The translations under genes were made by a program, and so were the position numbers. A DNA stretch of 64,000 nt, taken from NCBI RefSeq assembly GCF_022048975.1, contig NZ_JAKMHX010000023.1, positions 1-64,000 on the forward strand. Direction: 5' to 3'. Below, one piece after another: positions 28,257 to 36,846 of the stretch; position 1 is the stretch's first letter; the number at the start of each line of letters is the position of its first letter. The stretch is from Sporosarcina cyprini. Its GTDB lineage: Bacteria; Bacillota; Bacilli; Bacillales_A; Planococcaceae. The notes beneath the pieces were generated by a model, which made no database searches, was not told the origin of the DNA, and was given only the letters and a program-made list of their open reading frames with translations.

Positions 28257-28898
28257 GTGTTTAAGTTGCCAAATATGTCAGGCTTACAAAGAAACGATCG
28301 GGCAGATGGTACAGAGATTCTAAAAGTGGAGAGTGAAATGAACGTCACACTACCGAATACATTTAAGAAATTACTTCAATCTATCAATGGACTTTCACTT
28401 GGCGGGGGTTTAGCTATTTACGGAACGGAAGAACTTATGGAAAGAAATGAGACGTGGGAAGTTCGTGAATATGCAGGTGGGTATGTTGCAATTGGGGACG
28501 ATGGTGGAGGAAACGTTTTTTTAATGCGCCAAGAGCTAGGAGCCATGGAAGTATTGCTAGTCGGCGCGGGTGACATGAATCCAAAAAACGCTACTGTCAT
28601 ATCACCCGATCTTATTGAATGGATAACGAGTGGATTTCCATTACCTTTTGATATGGATGTTCTCGTTGATGTACCGGACACTTGTCGTATCGTGTTAATA
28701 AAAATGCCTGATGAAGGGTTAAAGGGTTTACTGCAAATTAAGACCACGCTAGGTCTTGCAACTTCAACAGCCGATCTTCTAAAGGGTTCTAAACAGCTAC
28801 CTTTTGTTTTAGTAGATAATTTCCCTTATGGGAAAGCAAAGAAGTTAATTGAAGAATTAGGCGTTATGGGTTCCGTGCTTTCTTTAAAAACTAATTGA
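28257..28898 (+). CDS. SMI1/KNR4-family immunity-type protein with L7/L12-like C-terminus
   Basis: 213 residues. Residues about 1-125 form a SMI1/KNR4 (SUKH) domain: VESEMNVTLPNTFKKLL, NGLSLGGGLAIYGTEEL, YVAIGDDGGGNVFLM. SUKH proteins are common immunity proteins against nuclease toxins. The last 65 residues (GLKGLLQIKTTLGLATSTADLL ... YGKAKKLIEELGV) match the fold pattern of the ribosomal L7/L12 C-terminal domain. The start is GTG with GAGGAG 10 bases upstream. A fragment of a second copy follows at 28940. Confidence 0.85.
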   Translation: MFKLPNMSGLQRNDRADGTEILKVESEMNVTLPNTFKKLLQSINGLSLGGGLAIYGTEELMERNETWEVREYAGGYVAIGDDGGGNVFLMRQELGAMEVLLVGAGDMNPKNATVISPDLIEWITSGFPLPFDMDVLVDVPDTCRIVLIKMPDEGLKGLLQIKTTLGLATSTADLLKGSKQLPFVLVDNFPYGKAKKLIEELGVMGSVLSLKTN

Positions 28899-28939
28899 TA
28901 TGCTGTGACTTCCACTATAGGAATCGTGGACGATTGAAT

Positions 28940-29074
28940 ATGGGGAAGAAGAGTGAAATGAAGGTCACGCTACCGAATGTATATAAGAAATTACTTCAAT
29001 CTTCAAATGGGCTTTCACTTGTCGGTGGATTAGCTATTGATGGAACGGAAGAAGTTAGTGAATATGGGTTGTAA
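28940..29074 (+). pseudogene. Truncated duplicate of the SMI1/KNR4 gene
   Basis: 44-codon remnant reading MGKKSEMKVTLPNVYKKLL, then NGLSLVGGLAIDGTEEV, then a stop. It corresponds to about residues 22-62 of the SMI1 protein at 28257, with high DNA identity, and lacks the rest of the domain. It is a leftover of a duplicated immunity gene. Confidence 0.8.
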
Positions 29075-29099
29075 TATGTTTTGAGAGGGATTGTAATAA

Positions 29100-29630
29100 A
29101 TGGATATCGGTAAAGCGGATTTTGGTACGGTAATAAAATTTGGGAACTTAGAAAAGTTCCTGCAGAAATTTCATGCTGAAAATAAACAAATTCAAGAGGT
29201 AGTGGACTCTGTTGATGAAAACGGCATTAGTTTACTCGAAAAGTCGTTGATCAGTAGAAAGTTTGATATCGCCAATTATTTACTAGACAAAAAAGCAAAA
29301 GTCAATATTGTTTCCAAAGAAGGCTTTAATGAGTTGCATTATATAGCAGCAAATATTAACTTTCCAGGAGCGGTTGAAGTGGCTGACAGATTGGTTAAAA
29401 TGGGTGTTGATTTGAATGTAAAAGATAAGAAATACTCAAACTCTGCCATCATTACTTTATGTCTAGAAGTGTTAAAAAAGCGCACGGAAGATGGGAACGA
29501 ATTCATTGTTAGCTGTTTGAAGAAGAAACCGAATGTCCATGATTTCAATAAAGCAGGCTACTCACTAGAGCGATTGATAAAAGAGCGTGGGACAGATGAA
29601 ATGAAAAAAGTTTTGGAGGTGCTTAGTTGA
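29100..29630 (+). CDS. Ankyrin-repeat protein in immunity array
   Basis: 176 residues with about four ankyrin-like repeats: DENGISLLEKSLISRKFDIANYLLDKK-type units from residue 38, then SKEGFNELHYIAANI and the next helix pair VEVADRLVKMGVDLNVKD. Ankyrin proteins of this size are frequent immunity genes in polymorphic toxin loci. No signal peptide. GAGAGGG precedes the ATG by 11 bases. No toxin partner lies directly next to it, so it may be an orphan immunity gene. Confidence 0.75.
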   Translation: MDIGKADFGTVIKFGNLEKFLQKFHAENKQIQEVVDSVDENGISLLEKSLISRKFDIANYLLDKKAKVNIVSKEGFNELHYIAANINFPGAVEVADRLVKMGVDLNVKDKKYSNSAIITLCLEVLKKRTEDGNEFIVSCLKKKPNVHDFNKAGYSLERLIKERGTDEMKKVLEVLS

Positions 29631-29722
29631 GAAAAGTACAATAGTCTAATGGATAATGGTGCTGCGAAGTCTTTGGTTATGTACTGGAAACAATAATCAA
29701 TTAATAGAAAAGGGCAAATACA

Positions 29723-29965
29723 AGTGATCATCTGGATTGGGAACAAGAGGGGGAGCATTTGCTGTTGCTTCAGGAAAAGATTAATGCCTATCTATCATTC
29801 ATTGAGTCGGGACAATATGCAGATCATTATCCAGATGAACGGTTCCATGAGTTTGTCATTGAGATTCAATTTTTACACGACCCTACTGAGAAGTGTGAGG
29901 AGTTTCTCGCTGTTGTGGGTGAGCAATTACAGCCTTTTCATATCTCGATTGCTGTAGGAGAGTAA
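29723..29965 (+). pseudogene. 5'-truncated copy of the DUF6572 immunity gene
   Basis: The frame reads SDHLDWEQEGEHLLLLQ and then INAYLSFIESGQYADHY, closely matching the protein at 27181 from its residue 26 on, to the normal end. The homologous N-terminus is missing and an in-frame stop (29705) precedes it; no good start is present (only an internal TTG at 29759). This is a decayed duplicate. Confidence 0.8.
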
Positions 29966-30001
29966 GTGCGAAATAGGGATAGGGGAAGGGAGGGTCTGTT
30001 C

Positions 30002-30469
30002 ATGTTCCGAAACGAAATAAACCAAGAATTTATGGAGTTCCAAGAGGCAAACAATGGGGATTTTACATGGTGGAGTTACGTGAATATGAAGGCGGATGTA
30101 AGCACGGCGCTCGGTTTTGCTAAGTTTTTTTATCCAGATATTATTGAAGTCGATAGATACTTTTTATTGCAAGACAAGTTCTCGCCAAGAAATTTCGAAT
30201 TATGGAAGAGGGAATGCGAGCATAGGAAAGCGGAAGTTGAAAAGATGATGAACTTGTATCAAGTGAGCGATTTTTTTCATCTGAACCGGGCGGAAGGCGA
30301 GAATGTGGACGAGCAAATTACTGCTTTGGGGCAAGCTCTGCAAACGTTTTGGTCGCTCAGTTTTGCGAACCGCTTTCCGGGTAGGGCCATCTCCGTTCCT
30401 TTATGGAAAGAAAGTGATGGGGAATTATTTATTTCGGTATTTGAAGAGGTTCAGCACTCGCAGGAATAG
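30002..30469 (+). CDS. Hypothetical protein at end of immunity array
   Basis: 155 residues, soluble, rich in aromatic residues (FTWWSYVNM, FFYPDIIEVDRYFLL). I do not recognise a family. GGGAGGG lies about 8 bases before ATG 30002; an in-frame GTG at 29966 has no ribosome site. By position it may be another immunity protein. A terminator overlaps its 3' end. Confidence 0.7.
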   Translation: MFRNEINQEFMEFQEANNGDFTWWSYVNMKADVSTALGFAKFFYPDIIEVDRYFLLQDKFSPRNFELWKRECEHRKAEVEKMMNLYQVSDFFHLNRAEGENVDEQITALGQALQTFWSLSFANRFPGRAISVPLWKESDGELFISVFEEVQHSQE

Positions 30470-30496
30470 TATTTGTTCCGGGCGGGTGCTTTTTTA
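30453..30496 (+). terminator. Terminator overlapping the 3' end of the preceding gene
   Basis: AGCACTCGC (30453-30461) pairs with GCGGGTGCT (30482-30490), followed by T5. Confidence 0.8.
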
Positions 30497-30680
30497 TAAG
30501 AGAAACCCCGAAAAATACGAACTTTGGCTCATAAAAAGCAATCGGAACGGTGCCTAAACGATTCATTGCGACCATGGACGAAGCTGGTAATGTATTGTAA
30601 ACTATTTCGTGATTGGTAGAATATTGTATTTATTTTATATAATGTGTGCTAGAATACCTGCATCTTGGAGGGGGATGTGT

Positions 30681-31628
30681 ATGTCGAACGAGCAAGAAGG
30701 AAAACAGGCACAGCTGAGAGTGATTCAATTTGATAGGTCAAGGTATGAGATGGTTGAAAAAACTCAGCCGAGAGAGACTTTTGCTGATGTGGGTGGACTG
30801 GAGGAAGTTAAAAAGAAGGTGCAAATGAATTTTATTTTGCCCTTGCAAAATCCGGAGTTCTTTAAGGCTTTCGGAAAAGAGGCAGGTGGGAGCTTGCTTC
30901 TATACGGGCCTCCGGGCTGTGGTAAAACCTTTTTAGCGAAAGCGATTGCTGGAGAAATTAATGCCAATTTCCTGCACATGGAGCTGCAGGCGATTTTGTC
31001 GATGTGGGTTGGGCAAAGTGAGCATAACCTGCATGATGTGTTTGAAACAGCCCGCGCATACAAGCCTTGTGTGCTGTTTATTGACGAGCTGGACGCGATC
31101 GGGGGCAATCGGCAGAATATGGGGCAGCATCATGAACGGATGCTGGTTAACCAGCTGTTGCTTGAACTGGATGGCTTGAATGCCCACAACAGCGGGGTCT
31201 ATGTCATTGGTGCAACGAATACACCATGGTACTTGGATTCAGCTTTGCGGCGTCCCGGCCGGTTCAATCAAATGATTTTCATTCCACCTCCGAGTGAAGC
31301 AGAGCGGGAATTGATTCTTAAGTTGAAGTTGAAAGACAAGCCCCAAGAAGCCTTGAATACGAAGAAAATTGCAGGGAAAGCCCAACACTTCTCTGGTGCT
31401 GACTTAGAGCAAGTGGTAGAGGATGCGGTGGAGCAAGCCTTGCAACGTTCGCTCGAGTCTGGTGAATTGCAGCCGATCACGCAGGAAGATTTGCAAGACT
31501 CGTTGAAACGACGCAATCCCACAACATTGGAATGGTTCTCAACTGCGAAAAACTATGCGATTTTCAGTGACGTTAATAAGGATTACGAACATGTCCTAAA
31601 CTATTTAAGGGATCACAAGATTCGATAA
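30681..31628 (+). CDS. AAA+ ATPase of the Cdc48/FtsH-like group
   Basis: 315 residues from ATG 30681 (GGAGGGGG 6 bases upstream). A short N-terminal region is followed by one AAA+ module: FADVGGLEEVKKKV, Walker A GPPGCGKT (about 76-83), Walker B VLFIDELDA, sensor-1 GATNTPW, arginine finger region LRRPGRF and sensor-2/helical lid SGADLEQVVEDA. The order matches classical AAA proteins. There is no protease domain or membrane helix, so it is probably a stand-alone remodelling ATPase. The TPR membrane protein gene starts 12 bases later, suggesting a complex. Confidence 0.88.
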   Translation: MSNEQEGKQAQLRVIQFDRSRYEMVEKTQPRETFADVGGLEEVKKKVQMNFILPLQNPEFFKAFGKEAGGSLLLYGPPGCGKTFLAKAIAGEINANFLHMELQAILSMWVGQSEHNLHDVFETARAYKPCVLFIDELDAIGGNRQNMGQHHERMLVNQLLLELDGLNAHNSGVYVIGATNTPWYLDSALRRPGRFNQMIFIPPPSEAERELILKLKLKDKPQEALNTKKIAGKAQHFSGADLEQVVEDAVEQALQRSLESGELQPITQEDLQDSLKRRNPTTLEWFSTAKNYAIFSDVNKDYEHVLNYLRDHKIR

Positions 31629-31640
31629 GGGGTGCAAACG

Positions 31641-32510
31641 ATGGAGAATGGTAAAGATGCTCATTTGGAGCGGATTGTCCATTTGATAGAATGGGAGCGA
31701 TTTAAAGAGGCGATCCGGGAAACGGAATCCTATTTAAGGGAGTACCCAGGGGATGCAGATGGCTATGGCATCATGGGGAAAATTTATTATGAGTCAGATG
31801 AGTTTGAAAAAGCGATGCATTGGTCAAAGGAAGCGCTAAAGGCGGATCCAGTAAATGCTTTAGGATGGGAAGTCAGGGCAGGTACCCTATATGCGCAAGA
31901 AAAATGGAAAGAGGCCATGGCAGCAATAAAGGAGGCAAAGGCGCTTTTTCCACAAGATAGTTTTTATTATATTTTGGCGGGCAATATTTATAATCATAGA
32001 GCCAAGTATGCAAAAGCCAAGGAAATGTTTCAAATTGCTTTAATGCTGGAACCCGAAAACGCCTTGTCCCTGGCAAGTTACGGTTATGCGGAAAGCTTGC
32101 TGGGCAATCGGGATGCATCCAAAGAAGCAGAACAGCAAGCGTTGAAGAACAATCCGAACAACCCGGAAGTTTTCATGTATTGTGCATGGACCGCTGACCA
32201 GCGGGGGGACTATGAGGCCGCCTTGCGATATATGGAAAATGCCGTTCGTCTTGATCCCAAAAACGCGCAGTATCGAACCGAGTACTTAGACATTTTGCAA
32301 AAGCAGTTTAAAATTTATCGCTTCTTTTTAGCTCCAGCAAAATATCTGTCGAGTATAAAATCGGTATACGTATTGCTCCTATGGCTCGTTGTCTGGTTTA
32401 CCTTCAAACCATTCATCCTGATTTTCCTCTTTCTTTACGTTGTCGCCCATTGGGTTACAAAAATGATCGTCAATGTAAAGGTGTTCGGAAAAATATTTGT
32501 GAAGGCGTGA
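31641..32510 (+). CDS. TPR protein with C-terminal membrane segment
   Basis: 289 residues. Tandem TPR units of about 34 residues fill the first 220 residues (for example EWERFKEAIRETESYL, EFEKAMHWSKEALKADP, YAKAKEMFQIALMLEP, DYEAALRYMENAVRLDP). A hydrophobic segment of about 40 residues near the end (YVLLLWLVVWFTFKPF... ) should form one or two membrane helices. AAGGGG lies before ATG 31641. Co-transcribed with the AAA+ ATPase; TPR adaptors often recruit AAA+ clients, so a membrane-tethered adaptor is plausible. Confidence 0.82.
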   Translation: MENGKDAHLERIVHLIEWERFKEAIRETESYLREYPGDADGYGIMGKIYYESDEFEKAMHWSKEALKADPVNALGWEVRAGTLYAQEKWKEAMAAIKEAKALFPQDSFYYILAGNIYNHRAKYAKAKEMFQIALMLEPENALSLASYGYAESLLGNRDASKEAEQQALKNNPNNPEVFMYCAWTADQRGDYEAALRYMENAVRLDPKNAQYRTEYLDILQKQFKIYRFFLAPAKYLSSIKSVYVLLLWLVVWFTFKPFILIFLFLYVVAHWVTKMIVNVKVFGKIFVKA

Positions 32511-32536
32511 AGAGGCTGTTATAGGAAAGGATTCGT

Positions 32537-32899
32537 ATGAAAAAAGACATCATGAAAATACTTGGCATCCTTACAGGCATCTTTGTTATCACCATTGGTA
32601 TCATCGTAATCGGTGTCGTCCTTTTGTTTAATCAAATAGGCAACTATTTTGGCCACGCGAATGAAGACTTGATCCGGTATGCCGAAAAGACTCACGGCAT
32701 TGAAGTCGAAGTGGTCAACAACCCGGGACGCGAACCTGCCAGCTTTGGCGGATTGATTTTCGAAAACGCGACCGTCCGGACACTGGACGCGGAGCAAGTG
32801 ACTTTTGAGATTACGATCAATGTGTTCGGCCATATTTCGGGGGATAATTATGTGGAAGCGAAAAAAAAGAACGCCGAGGATGGGGAAGATGAACTGTAG
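32537..32899 (+). CDS. Small membrane-anchored protein, unknown function
   Basis: 120 residues: one strong N-terminal membrane helix (about 8-32), then an extracytoplasmic or cytosolic domain of about 85 residues ending in a Lys/Glu/Asp-rich tail. I do not recognise the family. AGGAAAGGA precedes the ATG. It lies 26 bases after the TPR gene and ends at a terminator, so it is probably the third gene of the AAA+/TPR operon. Confidence 0.75.
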   Translation: MKKDIMKILGILTGIFVITIGIIVIGVVLLFNQIGNYFGHANEDLIRYAEKTHGIEVEVVNNPGREPASFGGLIFENATVRTLDAEQVTFEITINVFGHISGDNYVEAKKKNAEDGEDEL

Positions 32900-32917
32900 T
32901 GGATGCACCGCTTGAAG

Positions 32918-32948
32918 AGACTTCACGTGTTGAGGTCTTTTTCTTTTA
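32918..32948 (+). terminator. Terminator after the AAA+/TPR operon
   Basis: AGACTTCA (32918-32925) pairs with TGAGGTCT (32931-32938) with one wobble, followed by a T-rich run. Confidence 0.8.
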
Positions 32949-32974
32949 GTGGCTGTTTCATCGTTAGGTGGGGT

Positions 32975-33220
32975 GCTCGAATGGTTCCGCGCATCGTTCG
33001 TAAATTCCGGTGACCACTCGAATATTCACGTTACCGCTCGTATACTCCGGCGAACCACTCGTATATCCCAGTAACAGCTCGATTCTTCCCGCGCCCGCTC
33101 GTATATTCCTGTGACCTCTCGATTGTTCCGGCTAAACGCTCGTATCTGCCAGAGAAGTTTCGATGACTGCTCGTATCTCGTCCCGCACCGCTCTTATAAT
33201 TTGGTGGGCAACTCGTATTG
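32975..33220 (+). repeat. Degenerate tandem array, 20-21 bp period, CTCGTATATTCC core (block 1)
   Basis: About twelve units of CTCGTATATTCCGG followed by 6-7 variable bases (often TGACCA or CGAACCA), at steps of 20-21 bp. Units are alternately preceded by G (GCTCG) and A (ACTCG), giving a 40-bp superperiod. There is no coding frame with a gene-like product. Confidence 0.82.
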
Positions 33221-33349
33221 CAATTCGACGGTCATAATGTTTTTATACAAAGGTAAATCAAGTCGATTTCTTGATTAGTCAAAGGCATGCAGCGCGACTT
33301 GGTGCAGGCAATGATCTGTTAATTTCCGCGACCATCGGAAACAGGCGAG

Positions 33350-33428
33350 CTGCTCATAAATTCCGGTGACCACTCGTATATCCCGGTAACCGCTCGTATC
33401 TGTCGGCGAACCACTCGTATATTCCTAA
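33350..33428 (+). repeat. Tandem array, same family (block 2)
   Basis: Four further units, GCTCATAAATTCCGG, ACTCGTATATCCCGG, GCTCGTATCTGTCGG, ACTCGTATATTCC, with a 20-bp step. It is separated from block 1 by about 130 bp of non-repeat sequence in which no gene is seen. Confidence 0.82.
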
Positions 33429-33502
33429 AAGTACTCCATTCCTTATATGGAGTGCTCATAGCTCGCTTAAATTGTGAAAGAAACTGCCAGCTCAAATTCC
33501 TT

Positions 33503-33537
33503 AAAAAAACGGCAGCCAACGACTGCCGATTTTTTTC
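33503..33537 (-). terminator. Bidirectional terminator after the fused oligopeptide ATPase gene
   Basis: CGGCAG (33510-33515) and CTGCCG (33523-33528) form a hairpin with A7 on one side and T7 on the other, so it can work on both strands. Confidence 0.85.
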
Positions 33538-33553
33538 GCTTAATAACCTCTGT

Positions 33554-35296
33554 TTACTCCACCACTTGTGCGACCCAATGTCCCGCGGTTACTTCAACTA
33601 ATTTTGAATGCTTTACTTGATAACGGTCCGCATCGAAACCATTTTCATGGCGCCTTCTTTGCCTATTTTTTTCTACCCGCGGATCGGGAATAGGTATAGC
33701 AGAAAGCAAGGATTTCGTATAAGGATGCAATGGATTGTTATACAGTTCTTCGCTTTCCGCAAGCTCTACAATTTTTCCTGCGTACATGACAGCCACTCGG
33801 TCGCTAATATGCTTCATCATGGACAAGTCATGTGCAATAAATAGATAAGATAAGCCGAGTCGGTGTTGAAGATCTTCTAACAGTTCGACAATCTGCGTTT
33901 GGATAGAAACGTCAAGTGCAGACAACGGTTCATCGCAGACAATGAAATCGGGTTCGACTGCCAATGCACGTGCGATTCCAATTCGCTGTCGCTGGCCGCC
34001 CGAAAATTCATGAGGATACCGGAATGCATGTGATGAATCAAGACCAACTAACTCAAGCAATTCCACCACTCGCTTCAGACGTTCCGCTTTTGATTTGCTT
34101 AACTTATGAATATCGAGTGCCTGACCAATGATATCTACCACTTTGAAACGGGGATTCAAGGATGAATAAGGATCTTGAAATATCATTTGCATATGACGTC
34201 GCATCAATTTCATTTCTTTTGAGGTTAATCGATCCACTGCGATTCCTTGGTATAATATCTCTCCCGCTGACGGTTCACTGAGCCGTAAAATAGAACGGCC
34301 GGTCGTTGATTTGCCAGATCCTGATTCGCCGACAAGTCCTAGCGTTTCGCCCGGTTTAATGTGAAAGCTGATATCGTCAACTGCTTTAGTTAAAACACCA
34401 TTGCCGTTTTCAAAGTGTTTGCTTAATGAGTTGACCTGAAGTAGTGGAATCGTCGAATCAATTCCCGCCTTTACGAGGGAAGGCCGTTTTGTTTTCTTCT
34501 TTTGATCGAGACGGGGCAATGCGTTTAGCAATTTTTTCGTATAGGCATGCTGCGGGTTTTCAAATATGTCGATAGCTTTACCCGATTCAACAACTTTGCC
34601 CTCTTTCATTACAACGACCCGGTCACACATCCCTGCCACAACACCTAAGTCGTGGGTGATTAGAATAATGGATGTATCCAACTGTTTTTTCATGTCTTTC
34701 ATTAATTCTAGTATTTGTGCTTGAATCGTGACATCCAAGGCTGTAGTCGGTTCATCCGCAATTAAAAGAGAGGGTTTGCATGCCAAAGCAATTGCAATCA
34801 TGACGCGTTGGCGCATGCCGCCCGAGAATTCATGTGGATATTGATGATATCGCGTCTCGCTGTTGCTAATGCCAACTCGTGATAATAATTTGACCGCTTC
34901 TTGCTTTGCCTCTCCCTTCGAAATTCCCGCATGCTTGATCAAGCTCTCAGATATCTGCTTGCCAATTCGAATGGTCGGATTTAAGGATGTCATCGGATCC
35001 TGAAAGATCATTCCGATTTCTTTTCCCCGGATGGCTTCCATCTCTTTCTCAGTCTTCAATGATAGATCTTGGCCCTGAAATACAATGATACCTCTCTTTA
35101 GATAGGAAGGGGGCGAAGGGAGAAGTCGCATGATAGAACGTGCGGTAACACTTTTTCCGCTTCCTGATTCACCTACTATGCCCAAGACCTCTCCCTTCTT
35201 TAACTCAAAACTAACTCCGCGAACCGCTTCGAATTCCTCATTTCTCGTTGTAAAAGAAACGCATAAATCGTTAACTCGCAATAGTATATCTGACAA
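33554..35296 (-). CDS. Fused double ATPase of peptide/nickel-type ABC importer (OppD-OppF)
   Basis: 580 residues with two complete ATPase domains in one chain. The first (about 1-265) has [17 protein letters not shown] and [12 protein letters not shown]; the second (about 290-570) has [17 protein letters not shown] and [11 protein letters not shown]. Both carry the OppD/OppF-type C-terminal extension ([22 protein letters not shown]). The arrangement is like GsiA. GGAGG lies 8 bases before TTG 35296 and only 2 before TTG 35302, so 35296 is preferred. Divergent from the two permeases and binding protein it should serve. Confidence 0.93.
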   Translation of the reverse strand: MSDILLRVNDLCVSFTTRNEEFEAVRGVSFELKKGEVLGIVGESGSGKSVTARSIMRLLPSPPSYLKRGIIVFQGQDLSLKTEKEMEAIRGKEIGMIFQDPMTSLNPTIRIGKQISESLIKHAGISKGEAKQEAVKLLSRVGISNSETRYHQYPHEFSGGMRQRVMIAIALACKPSLLIADEPTTALDVTIQAQILELMKDMKKQLDTSIILITHDLGVVAGMCDRVVVMKEGKVVESGKAIDIFENPQHAYTKKLLNALPRLDQKKKTKRPSLVKAGIDSTIPLLQVNSLSKHFENGNGVLTKAVDDISFHIKPGETLGLVGESGSGKSTTGRSILRLSEPSAGEILYQGIAVDRLTSKEMKLMRRHMQMIFQDPYSSLNPRFKVVDIIGQALDIHKLSKSKAERLKRVVELLELVGLDSSHAFRYPHEFSGGQRQRIGIARALAVEPDFIVCDEPLSALDVSIQTQIVELLEDLQHRLGLSYLFIAHDLSMMKHISDRVAVMYAGKIVELAESEELYNNPLHPYTKSLLSAIPIPDPRVEKNRQRRRHENGFDADRYQVKHSKLVEVTAGHWVAQVVE

Positions 35297-35334
35297 TCCC
35301 AAGACCTCCTGTCTTTCGTAATCGAAAAACTAGT

Positions 35335-35363
35335 TTGACAACTAATTCATGTTTGAATATAGT
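35335..35363 (+). promoter_or_regulatory. Sigma-A promoter for the permease/binding-protein operon
   Basis: TTGACA (35335-35340), 17-bp spacer, TATAGT (35358-35363). Confidence 0.82.
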
Positions 35364-35389
35364 ATAGTATACCGATAGGGATTATACAA
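35361..35389 (-). promoter_or_regulatory. Overlapping divergent promoter for the fused ATPase gene
   Basis: On the minus strand TTGTAT (35389-35384), 17-bp spacer, TATACT (35366-35361). Its -10 overlaps the -10 of the opposite promoter, so the two should compete. Confidence 0.55.
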
Positions 35390-35411
35390 TATAAGCGAAG
35401 GAGGGAATTTG

Positions 35412-36833
35412 GTGATAGGTGGAATATCTAGTAAGTTGCAAAAAACTTATCGGGATTCTCAGAGCAAGACCATGTATCGCTTCTTAATTTATTTGGCAGG
35501 TTTGCCTCTTCATCTTTTTCTTTATGTCATTTATGTTTTGAAAAAGAAAGACAATACATACGAAGTGACATTCGCAAAAGTGAAGCGGGAGTTGAGGGAT
35601 GAGGGGAGAAAGGAAGGCTATCAGGCAGAATATGTAGATCAGTTAAGGAGGAAAGCTGCGTTCTTTAACGAACATTCGACTCCCGAGAAGATTCATAGAC
35701 AGGCACAGGAACTATCTGCTGAAAGGTATGAAAGAGAATCTGTGCGGATAACGGAAGAACGGCTTGCGCTACAAGGACTGCAGAGAGAATCGTATACCGG
35801 TTATGTTTATTCCGTTCTAGGAAAACCTGCGTTCTTGATGATCTCCTTGCTTCCTGGTCTTCTCATGTACGCTTTGCTTTTTTTGCTTAGTAACCCGTTT
35901 TTGAAATATGGTGCAGAACGGCTTGTCCAAAGTGTATTTGTCATTGTAGGGGTAGGGATTCTCGTTTTTAGTATCCTTTACATATCCCCCTTCGATCCTG
36001 CATCCAACATATTGGGTGAATCAGCTACAAAAGAACAAATTGCAGCTTTTAATCGGATCCATGGACTAGATTTGCCGTATTGGCAACAGTTATGGAATGC
36101 ATTGAAAGGAATTGCCACTTTCGATCTTGGTACATCGTTTACTGGCAGCGAAGATGTGGCATCTAGCATTGCGAATAAGTTTCCGGTTACGATCACAATC
36201 GCGATCTTCTCCGTGCTAATGGCGATTGTGATCGCTATTCCAGTCGGTATTTTATCTGCGATGCGGCCCAATACGCTTTTAGATATGACATTTATGCTGA
36301 TTGCATTGATCGGGTTATCGATTCCGAACTTTTGGCAAGGGCTCATCTTTATTTTAGGCTTTTCGATCAAGCTGAATTGGCTTCCTGCCACTTATAGTCC
36401 CGGCAATGCCTTGTCGCTCATTATGCCGGTCATTGTGTTGGGTACTGGGTTGACTGCCTCTATTGCAAGAATGATGAGATCCTCTTTGCTGGAAATCATC
36501 CATGAGGATTATATGGTCACAGCGAAAGCCAAAGGATTGACGAAAGGCCAAATGCTTTGGAAGCATGCTGTAGGAAATGCCCTCATACCCGTCATTACAG
36601 TGATCGGTCTGTTATTTGGCGGAATGTTAGGCGGCGCAGCTGTAACGGAGAAAGTTTTCAACATTAAAGGGATTGGCAGTTATATCGTCGATAAGCAGTT
36701 TATTCCGGATATACCGGCAATTATGGGCGGTGTCGTCTACATTGCCATTACGATCTCACTAGTAAACTTGTTCATCGATATTATGTACGCATTCCTGGAT
36801 CCGCGAATCCGTTCAAAAATGAAACAATCATAA
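35412..36833 (+). CDS. OppB-like ABC permease with long N-terminal extension
   Basis: 473 residues, against about 310-330 usual for OppB/DppB. The typical permease begins near residue 170 (ERLVQSVFVIVGVGILVF, SPFDPASNILG, HGLDLPYWQQL, GTSF) and carries the EAA loop (EDYMVTAKAKGL) and C-terminal DPRIRS. The extra N-terminal part has one helix pair (about 24-42), a charged helical stretch of about 90 residues with KVKRELRDEGRKEGY, then another helix. GTG 35412 is 6 bases from AAGGAGGG; TTG 35409 is closer and less likely. Confidence 0.88.
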   Translation: MIGGISSKLQKTYRDSQSKTMYRFLIYLAGLPLHLFLYVIYVLKKKDNTYEVTFAKVKRELRDEGRKEGYQAEYVDQLRRKAAFFNEHSTPEKIHRQAQELSAERYERESVRITEERLALQGLQRESYTGYVYSVLGKPAFLMISLLPGLLMYALLFLLSNPFLKYGAERLVQSVFVIVGVGILVFSILYISPFDPASNILGESATKEQIAAFNRIHGLDLPYWQQLWNALKGIATFDLGTSFTGSEDVASSIANKFPVTITIAIFSVLMAIVIAIPVGILSAMRPNTLLDMTFMLIALIGLSIPNFWQGLIFILGFSIKLNWLPATYSPGNALSLIMPVIVLGTGLTASIARMMRSSLLEIIHEDYMVTAKAKGLTKGQMLWKHAVGNALIPVITVIGLLFGGMLGGAAVTEKVFNIKGIGSYIVDKQFIPDIPAIMGGVVYIAITISLVNLFIDIMYAFLDPRIRSKMKQS

Positions 36834-36846
36834 AGCAGGTGGAAAG

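Noticed and set aside
30681..32510. Split EccA of a type VII secretion system
   Set aside because: The ATPase is of classical Cdc48/FtsH type rather than the CbxX/CfxQ type of EccA, and no other secretion genes are present; kept only as a question.
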